Shown: positions 47,293 to 57,036 of the stretch, piece by piece
Position numbering within the stretch: position 1 is the stretch's first letter
How the letters are laid out: each line of letters begins with the position of its first letter
From: Adiantum capillus-veneris
Taxonomy: Eukaryota; Streptophyta; Polypodiopsida; Polypodiales; Pteridaceae
Direction of reading: 5' to 3'
Assembly (NCBI GenBank): GCA_014529385.2
Contig: CM043963.1
Coordinates: forward strand, 67,569,912-67,633,911
Length of the DNA: 64,000 nucleotides
Translations under genes and position numbers: made by a program
The notes under the pieces: model-generated
What the model saw: only the letters and a program-made list of their open reading frames with translations
Databases searched by the model: none
Told to the model about the DNA's origin: nothing

Positions 47293-47942
47293 TTAGTTTT
47301 CATCTTCAACCTCATTTGCAAATGCAACTAAACCAGACTCCTGGACTCCTTTGTCCATCAAAAGAAATGCAACATCAGCATCCTCGTCACTACTGGTAGT
47401 GCTATCACTGTCCTCATCTGTCACCTTGGAATTGTCTTCGTCACTAGAATCATCCTCATCTTCATAAAGATCCTCCAATATTTTCCTTGTGTCCATATTA
47501 AATAGCTTCTTGGCACCTGTCTTTCCATAGAGGCTAATCGTACCATGTCGCCAATCTTGAACAGCTCCTACTGCACGTAACCATGGTCTACCCAGTATAA
47601 TAGGATATGCTCCCAACCCTGCTGGCATCACATGAAAATCAACCACCGCCTTTGCATCATACGCCTCCACCTCTAAGCTCTTTACAACACCCTTGAACAT
47701 TTTACTTTCTGATGGTTTGCCAATCTGATCCGAAAGCCTGACACCCCAGTCACTGTGAGACCCATCTTCTCAACACATGAGTGTGTTATGACACATATTT
47801 GAGCTCCGCCATCAACATAACCTTGTCCTAGATTTTTTCTTTTGTGCCACACATCTACTATTGGACAAATGTCTGGTAGCTCATCCATCACCAACACCTT
47901 CACTGAACCTCTCTCTGGCTCTTTCTCCATTGGATTAACCAT
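47293..47942 (-). pseudogene. Tat-like aspartic protease and acidic linker
   Basis: The active-site region reads QGYVDGGAQICVITHSCVE, with Gly in place of Ser/Thr (D-G-G). A frameshift near 47700 leads to YPIILGRPWLRAVGAV, the second conserved protease block, and then a very acidic linker (EDEDDSSDEDNS, DEDADVAFLLMDK) before a stop at 47293-47295. The same linker type is found on the other strand at 3572-3895. Loss of the active-site hydroxyl residue suggests the protease is dead, although the D-S/T-G rule should be checked against close relatives. Confidence 0.82.
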
Positions 47943-47951
47943 CCTCTTCCA

Positions 47952-49298
47952 CTATCGCTTTAGCTTAGGCACCATCTCTATAAGCTTCCCAAAAGTAACA
48001 TCTGCCTTTCTGCTCGTCAGATCCTCCTTCAAGTCGTAGCTTAATTTCCCATCCCCTAGTGGAAAATCTGAAACATGAAATTTACGACGAGCTCTCCTTT
48101 TTCTCTTGTCCTTGACATCCTCACCTTCATGGCTCTTTCCTTTCTTCTTACTAGGACCTGGAGCATTTATTCCTTCCTTGTCCTCTGTGGTCCTCTTCCC
48201 AATAGGCATCACTAATGTATCCTCTAGCTTGGATGCCTTCTCCAAGGTGACTACACTTAACACTTTTGTCTTTCCCTTTTCCTCTTGGGTTAATCCAGTG
48301 GTTCCTTCATCTCCTTTAATTTCGATGCCATAATCATTTGACCTAGTTAGCACCTGTCTTGGCAATGGATACATGTCTCCCCCCATCCTTGTTGGCTTAT
48401 CACATTACGGGCTGATGTGACCCAACTCTCCATAATTATAACATGTGGGCGTCTGCCTCCAGTACCTACCATTGCTTTGTCCAGCACCATTCCTAGGCCT
48501 TTCTTCACCTCTTGGCTGATTTTCAAACCTCCCTCGACCTCGATTATTTCCTACTTGACCAAGCATGTTTAGGCTGAGATTCTTCATTAAATCTACCACT
48601 TGCCTCATGTCTTGCCTTAGCCCATCATCTTGCACTGCTGTAGTGACCACTGCTGGCATAACCTGAGGAGTAACAGAAACCACTAGTTCATGATGAACCC
48701 GACCTTGCGAAGAATCCATAGGCTGAAATACATACCTCATGGGCAAAGACTCCACCCCTAACTGGCTCATTTTCCTCAACTTCCACTCTTTGTTCCTTGC
48801 TACCTCTAGTGCATCTTCATATGTCCTAGGCTTCTTTAGCTCCACTCTCCAATGTATATTCTCCCAAAGACCAGCCAAGAACCTATCCTTCTTCATCATG
48901 TCAGGCGAGGGTACTTGTGGTGCTAAGGCCTTGCACATCCGCTCCCATGCCAATGAGAACTTACGTATGTACGCATCTACTCGCTCACCGTCCTTTTCCA
49001 CTAAAGCCTGCACTTCTTGCCACACTTTGTCAGGATCTTCTGTCTTCACAAACTTGACTTCCAATCCATGCCTTAGATTGTCCCAACTCAATCTTACACG
49101 TGGATCCGCTGCACGCAACTCCTCTTCAAATGCTTTGGACCAGACTCGTGCATCACTCTTCAAAAAAATTTGGAGAAGACGTAACATCTGTGCAGGATCG
49201 TGAATCTGGTTGCTAATATAGGCAACCTCCATCTTTTCCAAAAATTCTTCCACATCTTCATCACTTCTTCCATGAAACTCCGGATAAGAGAAAGCCAT
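47952..49298 (-). pseudogene. Tat-like gag
   Basis: Gag probably starts at Met in MAFSYPEFHGRSDEDVEEFL (49298) rather than at the more upstream Met at 49355, because FxGxxDEDxxEFLxxME is the usual start of this capsid type. The capsid core runs to about 48800 (RFLAGLWENIHWRV). The zinc knuckle near 48440 reads CYNYGELGHIS and then a stop (48405-48407) directly before Cys, so the second Cys is Tyr and the knuckle is interrupted. The frame goes on (48386-47952) with a Lys/Glu-rich stretch. Gag would package the RNA. Confidence 0.85.
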
Positions 49299-49567
49299 GG
49301 CTACCCAAGCTATGATGCTTTGAGAACTCCTTCGAACACACGTACAAGAACCCAAACTTTTTGACTAACTCAGTTCCCAGAAACTTCAATGGAGCTCAAC
49401 TTTAGATAAGGACAAACACATGCACATCAAATGAGTTTTCATAGTTAATCGTTGGAATAACAACAGGCAAAGGACATTCCAGGATCTCTCTTACTCTTCT
49501 TGGCCCAAACATAAATACTATGCACTGCTGGAAAAAAATCTTCCTAGACACATGAACATAGTTATCA

Positions 49568-50063
49568 AAAACTGACCTCGCAGTGCATAGTTGTCACCTT
49601 TTTTGCGTCCTCCGCACACTTGGCACTCAGCTTTTTCCAATAATGCATCCTGACACCACGTGAAGTGGCCCCAAAATATGGTCCTCATGATGACCTTTCT
49701 GCATAATTATCACAAGAAACATCCACGTCGTGTCCGTACTTATCCACGTGCAAGTATTGACCCCATTCGACGTCTTGACGCCACTAGATGCCATCTGACG
49801 CACCTGCTTACCTCATGTCGTCCGCCCGCGGATAGCTTCCTCGAGAAGTTTTACGCGCTACCAACTCCTCATTATTGTAGGAAAAACACACTGGTACTGG
49901 TAATAGTGAAAATCGATGCACTATGTACATGTTGTCCTACCTGTACACATGTGGGCCCCATGTAACCACCTGGCTAAGGAAAACATTGGGCAATCCTTTA
50001 TTCGATGCACCATGCATGTGTATGTACATATGCGCAATCCCTTGCTCCAAAAAACTCCTGACA
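49568..50063 (-). repeat. 5' LTR of the Tat-like element
   Basis: Direct copy of 43427-43922. On the minus strand it begins TGTCAGGAG (outer end at 50063) and ends about GAGGTCAGTTTT next to the internal region. I see no standard primer-binding site just inside (the sequence reads TTGATAACTATG). Confidence 0.9.
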
Positions 50064-50167
50064 GCGCGTACTTGTCAACCTTCACCTTGTGCCTAGGTAG
50101 CTTCACCAGTTCGATTTTTTCTCTACCATGAACAAAGGTCGGGAGGAGATTTTGGAGGAGAGTCCAA

Positions 50168-51172
50168 GTGAGAAGCGGTGACATGGAAGTGTACACCAAA
50201 TTATATGAAATATTCAACCCTTTGTTTGATCTTGCATTTTTGCTAGACAATTTGAAGGACTTTTTGTCAGAAGAATTCAAAGAGTTTGAAGAGGCAGTTG
50301 AAGGCAGGTGTTTGGTTTTAGATGGCAAGACTTATTGCCATCTAGCCGAATTTACTACCAAATCAATTGAGAAAGGCAAAGTAACAAGGAGGTTTGGAAG
50401 ATTTTCTAAGAAGACTTCCTTTGTTTGTCCACCTACCATTTCTTGTCAATTACATTTAAAGCCTTGCAACCTTGTTCCAAAAGAAGTTGCCTTTCTTTTC
50501 TTTTTGTTCCTTAAAGTTGACATGCAAGGCAAAGCTGATGAAGTGAAAGATATAGATGAAGAGGTAACAAATAAAAATGTTTCCACAGTTTTGCAGCTTG
50601 AGAAAAGTGAAATTCTAGAAGAGGAGGAATTTGATGTTGCAGCTGAGGAGCAGGAGAGTGCAAATTTTAATGTGGCTCAATTTAAAGCTAGTACTGTCAT
50701 TGATGAGCCAACAGATGAGGTAGAGGTGTCCGAAGCTTCCTTTACTATTCCAAACCTTCCCTACTTCTATATCAATGGAAAAGAGTATATCCCTCTCCAT
50801 CATATCCAATGTCTACTTAATATGAGGGAGGACTACTGTATTGCAACCATTTCTGAAGCTTCTGAGGTGGCCAAAGATTTTATTGACACAGAAGAAGAGT
50901 CAAAAGAGGAGTTTTTAGCACTTGATCTTCAAACATCCAATAAAGATTTTCTGTCTGCTCCTGATGCACTTGCTCTATGCATGAGAAGAGTGGAAGAGGA
51001 GAAACCTTCCCTCAAAGATGAGGATTTTGAGAAGAGACTTGTTGAGCTTGGCATCCAATCTTTTGGTAGAGACTTTAAGCTGAAAAAAATTGGAAAGGAA
51101 GTTGACATAAGAGAGATGACCGGATCATGCAATCTCCTTCAAGAAAAATTCATTTTGCCGAAGATGAGTTGA
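50168..51172 (+). CDS. Unrecognised 334-codon open frame
   Basis: I do not recognise this protein. The N-terminus is mildly hydrophobic and acidic (EVYTKLYEIFNPLFDLAFLLDNL). A stretch at residues 75-115 (TISCQLHLKPCNLVPK, then Phe/Leu-rich) looks less protein-like and its DNA (50470-50520) is pyrimidine-rich followed by GACATGCAAG, so an intron may lie here. The middle is acidic and Glu-rich (residues 125-200); the C-terminal third has IPNLPYFYINGKEYIPLHHI and later RLVELGIQSFGRDFKLKKIG. It starts about 105 bp outside the LTR and faces the transposase-like gene. It may be a real gene, an old gag-like frame or part of the neighbouring transposon. Long for chance in AT-rich DNA. Confidence 0.45.
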   Translation: MRSGDMEVYTKLYEIFNPLFDLAFLLDNLKDFLSEEFKEFEEAVEGRCLVLDGKTYCHLAEFTTKSIEKGKVTRRFGRFSKKTSFVCPPTISCQLHLKPCNLVPKEVAFLFFLFLKVDMQGKADEVKDIDEEVTNKNVSTVLQLEKSEILEEEEFDVAAEEQESANFNVAQFKASTVIDEPTDEVEVSEASFTIPNLPYFYINGKEYIPLHHIQCLLNMREDYCIATISEASEVAKDFIDTEEESKEEFLALDLQTSNKDFLSAPDALALCMRRVEEEKPSLKDEDFEKRLVELGIQSFGRDFKLKKIGKEVDIREMTGSCNLLQEKFILPKMS

Positions 51173-51720
51173 AAAAGGTAGATTTTCACATTTATCTGCC
51201 TTCTGAAATCTTTCTTTTTTTTCAAGTTTGTTTTAATTACTCATTATGTATTTTTTTCCAAATTGAACTCCTTGAAAAAGACAATTTTCTTGGGAGAGCT
51301 AAAGGCTCGAGAGGGAAAGCAATAGAGGGCTCTTCAAGAAGGGATGCCTCCTCTCTCATGCACTACATGCCTACATTGGATAGTGCCACCTTCTGTGTTT
51401 TTCACATGCAGTATTCTAAAGATCTTGAGTTACCAATGTTTTCCCTAAAGATATTGTCACGGTTTTTAGGGTACACTCCCCTTCAAATCAATGCAAACAA
51501 GATCATGCTACTTGAGAGAGAAGCAACACTTAGAATATTTCCGATATGCTGCAGGATTCAATGCCTCAAGAGCAGGATACTTTCTTTGCTACTCTAGCTA
51601 TGCAGCAGCAGCTGAGGAGACAAATGTCAACCTTCTTGGGGGCTATAAAAGAAGAAAGTTTTTGAGATATAGGGGTGACATGCCTAGAGATATGAAAAAA
51701 AATCAAAAACTGATGTAAAT
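51173..51720 (+). other. Possible downstream exon of the unknown frame
   Basis: The frame at 50168 stops after 51169, but a donor-like AAAAAG/GTAGAT at about 51177 and long T-rich tracts near 51210-51260 are followed by open reading with LLEKDNFLGRAKGSRGKAIEG and later a Gln-rich stretch (near 51548-51660). Splicing is plausible but not shown. No family was recognised. Confidence 0.3.
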
Positions 51721-51789
51721 TTGACAATTTTTTGCACCAAAATATCTTTTTTGAATTTGGATCTCTTTAGAAAGATTCGGTACAAAGTT

Positions 51790-52940
51790 TCAAAGTGAAG
51801 CATTAATCTCCATCTGTGGTTGAGCAGCATGGTTGTTTGATCTCATCCGTTGTAATTGCCTCCTATAGAACCAATTGAATAATTCCTTTAGTGCATTGCT
51901 CCTTCTTTGTCCCCCTCCGTTTCTCGTACATTTGAAAAAAGAAATCCTCGCTTGATAGTGAGATTTTTCCATTCCCTGAGTATTCCATGTTGTAAGGGGT
52001 CCTTGTTTTGCAAAATATGGTCCATGCAGGTACAGAATATGCTAAAAATAAAAAAAAGTTAGTTGAACTCAATAGGATGCAATGTAAAATACTATCCAGA
52101 CTTTAGAAAGTAATTGAATACTCATCAAGTAATATGTGATGTCTTTTGCTCCCCAAGCATCTGTATAGCAGTTATTAAAAGCTTTATTGTCTTTTTAAAG
52201 TCATCTGCATAAGTAGCAGAGCTAACTTGTTGTCTCAAAACTTTCAAAAAATTGTCGAGCTTCTTCCACACTTCCATGCGTTTGTTGGCTACATCTGGAC
52301 TACTTTTGACATTGGTTGTTATTACACAAAGAACCTTCCAGCAGTTCCACATAGCATCAACTTGTTTGTTGTCATGGTTACTCAAAAATATTCTGGCTTT
52401 TTCTCCACCCATTGAAACATCTTGCAAAGCATCACCCGTTCCTTTTGAAAGAGTAGGAACTTTTTTTAGATGCACTTGACCACCATGAAAACCCATTTGA
52501 GAGAGCAAAGCCTCGCATTTTTCTATGCACTCGCCTGCAAGTTTAGTTGGCGTTATAGAATATGCATAATCAAGATGAAGTCGAAGCAATTTGTCCAAGA
52601 TTCTAATCTTTGCATGCATTGTACATATATGTACATTTTTTAAATCTATTGTTAGAATTGGATCCCAAATCATAGAAGATAATGGGTAGTCGATGACGTT
52701 CACACTATTTCTCGATGGCGGTGTTCCAACCTCGTGTTTTGCAAGCCATCCTTTTGTTCCAATGCTTGCCATGCAATATAGACAAGGACACTTGGTATTA
52801 GCACCTCCACATACACCAAACATGCACTTTAATGCTTTTAGGTCGGCACTCAAGTGCCATTCTACAAAAAAGTCACCCATGCCATCTACACAGAGTTTTT
52901 CACCTGCATTTTGGTCCTGTAAAGCAGAAGGGATATCGGT
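51790..52940 (-). pseudogene. DDE-type transposase-like gene, unusual family
   Basis: The main frame (52880-52125) reads SADLKALKCMFGVCGG, then CPCLYC, and CTMHAKIRILDKLLRLHLD. After a T-rich tract with a good acceptor (TTTATTTTTAG, exon start 52041) the reading continues YLHGPYFAKQGPLTTWNTQGMEKSHY, FFKCTRNGGGQRRS and ends at 51790. Together this matches, from memory, a eukaryotic transposase-like group with a DLKxL second Asp, a CxxC pair, an MHxxxRI helix and an N-QG-x-E catalytic Glu. No in-frame donor was found before the stop at 52125, and a frame change at an A7 run near 52945 separates the N-terminal part, so it is probably broken. The N-terminal side runs into the tandem array. Confidence 0.55.
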
Positions 52941-52984
52941 CTAAAAAAATAGCCATTTCGATGTATCGTGATTGGATAATATCT

Positions 52985-53400
52985 TGAATTCTCTTGACCT
53001 TCATGGATTTGTAATAGTGAGTTTGATTAGCCTCCTCCGGTTGGATAAAGGTTTCCTTGGACAATATTGTGGCCTTTCTTACCTCCTCCAATTGGTAGTC
53101 AGTCAAGTCTTCATTGGCTTCCAGCCACTTTCTATGCTTTGCGTCTAAAGCAGATCCTTATCATTTTTTAGAATTTAGTAGCTTAACTTTGTCTCCAAAT
53201 TGCTTCAGGCAAGCCCACATGGTATTTCTTTCTTTTAGGATCTGCAATTTTGATTGCTTTCTACATATTCTTGGCAAAGATTTCCCAAGACCTAGGGCTT
53301 GCCGTTTGCAAAACTTTGCAAAGTTTTCTCATTGCTTTCAAGGCCAAGCTTCTAAACAAGAGGTCTTTGAACAAGTGGGGGAGACGTGTCGATAGAAACT
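52985..53400 (-). pseudogene. Coding-like segment of array unit 1
   Basis: Minus-strand reading gives a Lys/Arg-rich frame (in the clearer unit-2 copy: MFKDLLFRSLSLKAMRKL, TASPRDLEIFAKNMQKAIKIADPRRKK), a stop in every unit at the same place, then HRKWLEANEDLTDYQLEEV and ILSKETFIQPEEANQTHYY. In unit 1 this runs on toward the transposase-like frame; in the other units it ends with DGEDNEVKDPEK. Equivalent copies: 54544-54993, 56159-56608 and 63033-63482. It may be the N-terminal part of the transposase-like gene, amplified with the array. No family recognised. Confidence 0.45.
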
Positions 53401-53609
53401 TCTTAGAGCCTTGCAGACAATGAGATTCCCCTTTGTTTTTTTAAAATTTTACGCTTCATGGTAGGTGATCCGCCAACGGGCATTGTGAGGTTATCACCTT
53501 CATCGCGAGTAGTGATGGCACCCAGTCACCTTGATGAGAGCAATACCAATGATCCAATCGGGATGATGTGCTAGCATACTGCAAGATGGTTTACGTGAAC
53601 CCGGGCATG

Positions 53610-53860
53610 TCATTCCAAGGTTCCCACCTCCCACATGTCTACCAAAGCCCACTTCTCACATAGGCTTATCCATTTGGATCTTTGAGATCTAGCCAGCATG
53701 GACGATGAGCCTGTTCTATCCTTTCTCTTCTCCACCATTTTAAAATCTCCCACTAGGAGCCACTCCCCTTCACCATGGAATTCTTCTAGTTGCGTCCATA
53801 GCTTTGCTCTTTGCTTCATCGAGCGGGGTCCATAAATATTGACGATGGGAATAACGCGGG
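53610..53860 (-). pseudogene. LINE endonuclease (APE-type) fragment, unit 1
   Basis: Reads VNIYGPRSMKQRAKLWTQL, then EWLLVGDFKMVEKRKDRTG and WISLCEKWALVDMW. This is the middle of a LINE AP-endonuclease, where the catalytic motif is normally GDFN; here Asn is Lys. Only about 80 residues remain and no reverse transcriptase follows. The family nicks target DNA to prime LINE insertion. The same fragment is in each array unit. Confidence 0.75.
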
Positions 53861-54455
53861 GGATTCACTCTATATACAAAACGGGATGCCACGTGCGAGC
53901 ATAAAACTTTAATAAAACCCCTATATACAACTCATATTAGGAAATCTGACCCCCCTTTCTACGCTTATATAACAATCAATGAAGAAAACTATCATTCCCC
54001 TATCTTACATATAGAGTTTAGGTCTCACATTATCTAACTGAGTAAAACTAGTCAAAGAGTGTGTAGCATACTGACTGGCAATATACTAAGGAACCAATTT
54101 TGTTGATAACTAGATGTACCCTCAATGTATCTTAGTTTGACTTTTAAACTATGTGCCCGATCAGCGTGCACTCTTGCTACTCGTCCAATTCTGAACCATC
54201 TAAATTACTTAGAAAACATGGTTAGAAAGTTGTGTGAGGTTCTCCATGTAAATTTGCATCTAGACAAACTCTTCATAGCTTTCATCCCTCAACAAATGAA
54301 CTAGAATCAAAAAACAAACAATTGATACAAAAGCAGTGTTAGTTCTTGCATGTATCTTTGTATCTATTGACTCACAAGGTCAAGGGAATACTCTTTGGGA
54401 AGCCATGATTTTGAAACACAAAAACTTCCTCTTATTTTCTCCTTTTCTCACTTCC

Positions 54456-54472
54456 CCCCCCCCCCCCCCCCG
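54456..54472. repeat. Poly-C tract in array units
   Basis: A C run of variable length in each unit (also about 56074-56085 and 62943-62959), just before CACATATTATACCCCC. Confidence 0.9.
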
Positions 54473-55227
54473 CACATATTATACCCCCTCCCTTATTTTT
54501 AAGCATGGGAGATAAATTATTGGGGGCCTATTTTCCCCCTTTCTCACTTCTCCGGGTCCTTAACTTCATTATCTTCTCCATCGGTGAGTGAGTGGACAAT
54601 ATCTTGAATTCTCTTGACTTTCATGGATTTGTAATAGTGAGTTTGATTAGCCTCCTCCGATTGGATAAAGGTTTTCTTGGACAATATTATGGCTTTTCTT
54701 ACCTCCTCCAATTGGTAGTCAGTCAAGTCTTCATTGGCTTCCAGCCACCTTCTATGCTTTGCGTCTAAAGCAAACCCTTATCGTTTTTTAGAATTTAGTA
54801 GCTTAACTTTGTCTCCAAATTGCTTCAGGCAGCCCACATCGTATTTTTTTCTTCTAGGATCTGCAATTTTGATTGCTTTCTGCATATTCTTGGCAAAGAT
54901 TTCCAAATCCCTAGGGCTTGCCGTTTGCAAAACTTTGCAAAGTTTTCTCATTGCTTTCAAGGACAAGCTTCTAAACAAGAGGTCTTTGAACAAGTGGGGG
55001 AGACGTGTCGATAGAAACTTCTTAGCGCCTTGCAGACAATGAGCTTCCCCTTTGTTTTTTTAAAATTTTACGCTTCATGGTAGGTGATCCGCCACGGGCA
55101 TTGTGAGGTTATCACCTTCATCGCGAGTAGTGATGGCACCCAGTCAACTTGATGAGAGCAATACCAATGATCCAATCGGGATGATGTGCTAGCATACTGC
55201 AAGATGGTTTACGTGAACCCGGGCATG

Positions 55228-55478
55228 TCATTCCAAGGTTCCCACCTCCCACATGTCTACCAAAGCCCACTTCTCACATAGGCTTATCCATTTGGATCTT
55301 TGAGATCTAGCCAGCATGGACGATGAGCCTGTTCTATCCTTTCTCTTCTCCACCATTTTAAAATCTCCCACTAGGAGCCACTCCCCTTCACCATGGAATT
55401 CTTCTAGTTGCGTCCATAGCTTTGCTCTTTGCTTCATCGAGCGGGGTCCATAAATATTGACGATGGGAATAACGCGGG
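55228..55478 (-). pseudogene. LINE endonuclease fragment, unit 2
   Basis: Identical in protein sequence to the unit 1 copy over 69 codons, including the GDFK change and the same terminal stop. Confidence 0.75.
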
Positions 55479-56843
55479 GGATTCACTCTATATACAAAAC
55501 GGGATGCCACGTGCGAGCATAAAACTTTAATAAAACCCCTATATACAACTCATATTAGGAAATCTGACCCCCCTTTCTACGCTTATATAACAATCAATGA
55601 AGAAAACTATCATTCCCCTATCTTACATATAGAATTTAGGTCTCACATTATCTAACTGAGTAAAACTAGTCAAAGAGTGTGTAGCATACTGACTGGCAAT
55701 ATACTAAGGAACCAATTTTGTTGATAACTAGATGTACCCTCAATGTATCTTAGTTTGACTTTTAAACTATGTGCCCGATCAGTGTGCACTCTTGCTACTC
55801 ATCCAATTCTGAACCATCTAAATTACTTGGAAAACATGGTTAGAAAGTTGTGTGAGGTTCTCCATGTAAATTTGCATCTAGACAAACTCTTCATAGCTTT
55901 CATCCCTCAACAAATGAACTAGAATCAAAAAACAAACAATTGATACAAAAGCAGTGTTAGTTCTTGCATGTATCTTTGTATCTATTGACTCACAAGGTCA
56001 AGGGAATACTCTTTGGGAAGCCATGATTTTGAAACACAAAAACTTCCTCTTATTTTCTCCTTTTCTCACTTCCCCCCCCCCCCCCGCCACATATTATACC
56101 CCCTCCCTTATTTTTAAGCTTGGGAGATAAATTATTGGGGGCCTATTTTCCCCCTTTCTCACTTCTCCGGGTCCTTAACTTCATTATCTTCTCCATCGGT
56201 GAGTGAGTGGACAATATCTTGAATTCTCTTGACTTTCATGGATTTGTAATAGTGAGTTTGATTAGCCTCCTCCGATTGGATAAAGGTTTTCTTGGACAAT
56301 ATTATGGCTTTTCTTACCTCCTCCAATTGGTAGTCAGTCAAGTCTTCATTGGCTTCCAGCCACCTTCTATGCTTTGCGTCTAAAGCAAACCCTTATCGTT
56401 TTTTAGAATTAAGTAGCTTAACTTTGTCTCCAAATTTCTTCAGGCAGCCCACATGGTATTTCTTTCTTCTAGGATCTGCAATTTTGATTGCTTTCTGCAT
56501 ATTCTTGGCAAAGATTTCCAAATCCCTAGGGCTTGCCGTTTGCAAAACTTTGCGAAGTTTTCTCATTGCTTTCAAGGCCAAGCTTCTAAACAAGAGGTCT
56601 TTGAACAAGTGGGGGGGGCGTGTCGATAGAAACTTCTTAGAGCCTTGCAGACAATGAGATTCCCCTTTGTTTTTTTAAAATTTTACGCTTCATGGTAGGT
56701 GATCCGCCGACGGGCATTGTGAGGTTATCACCTTCATCGTGAGTAGTGATGGCACCCAGTCAACTTGATGAGAGCAATACCAACGATCCAATCGGGATGC
56801 TGTGCTGGCATACTGCAAGATGGTTTACGTGAACCCGGGCATG

Positions 56844-57036
56844 TCATTCCAAGGTTCCCACCTCCCACATGTCTACCAAAGCCCACTTCTCACATAGGCT
56901 TATCCATTTGGATCTTTGAGATCTAGCCAGCATGGACGATGAGCCTGTTCTATCCTTTCTCTTCTCCACCATTTTAAAATCTCCCACTAGGAGCCACTCC
57001 CCTTCACCATGGAATTCTTCTAGTTGCGTCCATAGC
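56844..57036 (-). pseudogene. LINE endonuclease fragment, unit 3, cut by insertion
   Basis: Same fragment, but its upstream part is replaced at 57037 by the end of the chromovirus LTR (reads LWTQLEEFHGEGEWLLVGD). Confidence 0.75.

Larger units (their letters stand above)
43427..50063 (-). mobile_element. Tat-like Ty3/gypsy retrotransposon, complete but mutated
   Basis: About 6.6 kb flanked by two direct LTRs and containing gag, protease, RT, RNase H, a second RNase H-like domain and integrase in order on the minus strand. By eye there are at least five in-frame stops and two or three frameshifts, so it cannot move by itself. The LTRs differ at roughly 15-20 sites over about 495 bp, which points to an old but not ancient insertion. 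No matching target duplication is seen at the outer ends. Confidence 0.9.
52977..57036. repeat. Tandem array, unit about 1.6 kb (units 1-3)
   Basis: The phrase AATATCTTGAATTCTCTTGA recurs at 52978, 54598, 56213 and 63087, and the endonuclease frame at 53610, 55228, 56844 and 63718, giving units of 1615-1620 bp. Units 1 and 2 are complete; unit 3 is cut at 57036 by the chromovirus and resumes at 62722. Units are nearly identical, differing by scattered bases and by the length of a C run. The left edge (52977) falls inside the N-terminal side of the transposase-like gene. Confidence 0.95.

Noticed and set aside
43427..50063. Endogenous retrovirus or pararetrovirus
   Set aside because: Domain order gag-PR-RT-RNH-aRNH-INT with LTRs and no envelope or movement protein frame fits a Tat-type gypsy retrotransposon.
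50168..51172. Assigning the 334-codon frame to gag of a retroelement
   Set aside because: No zinc knuckle or capsid motif, and no protease or RT follows on the plus strand.
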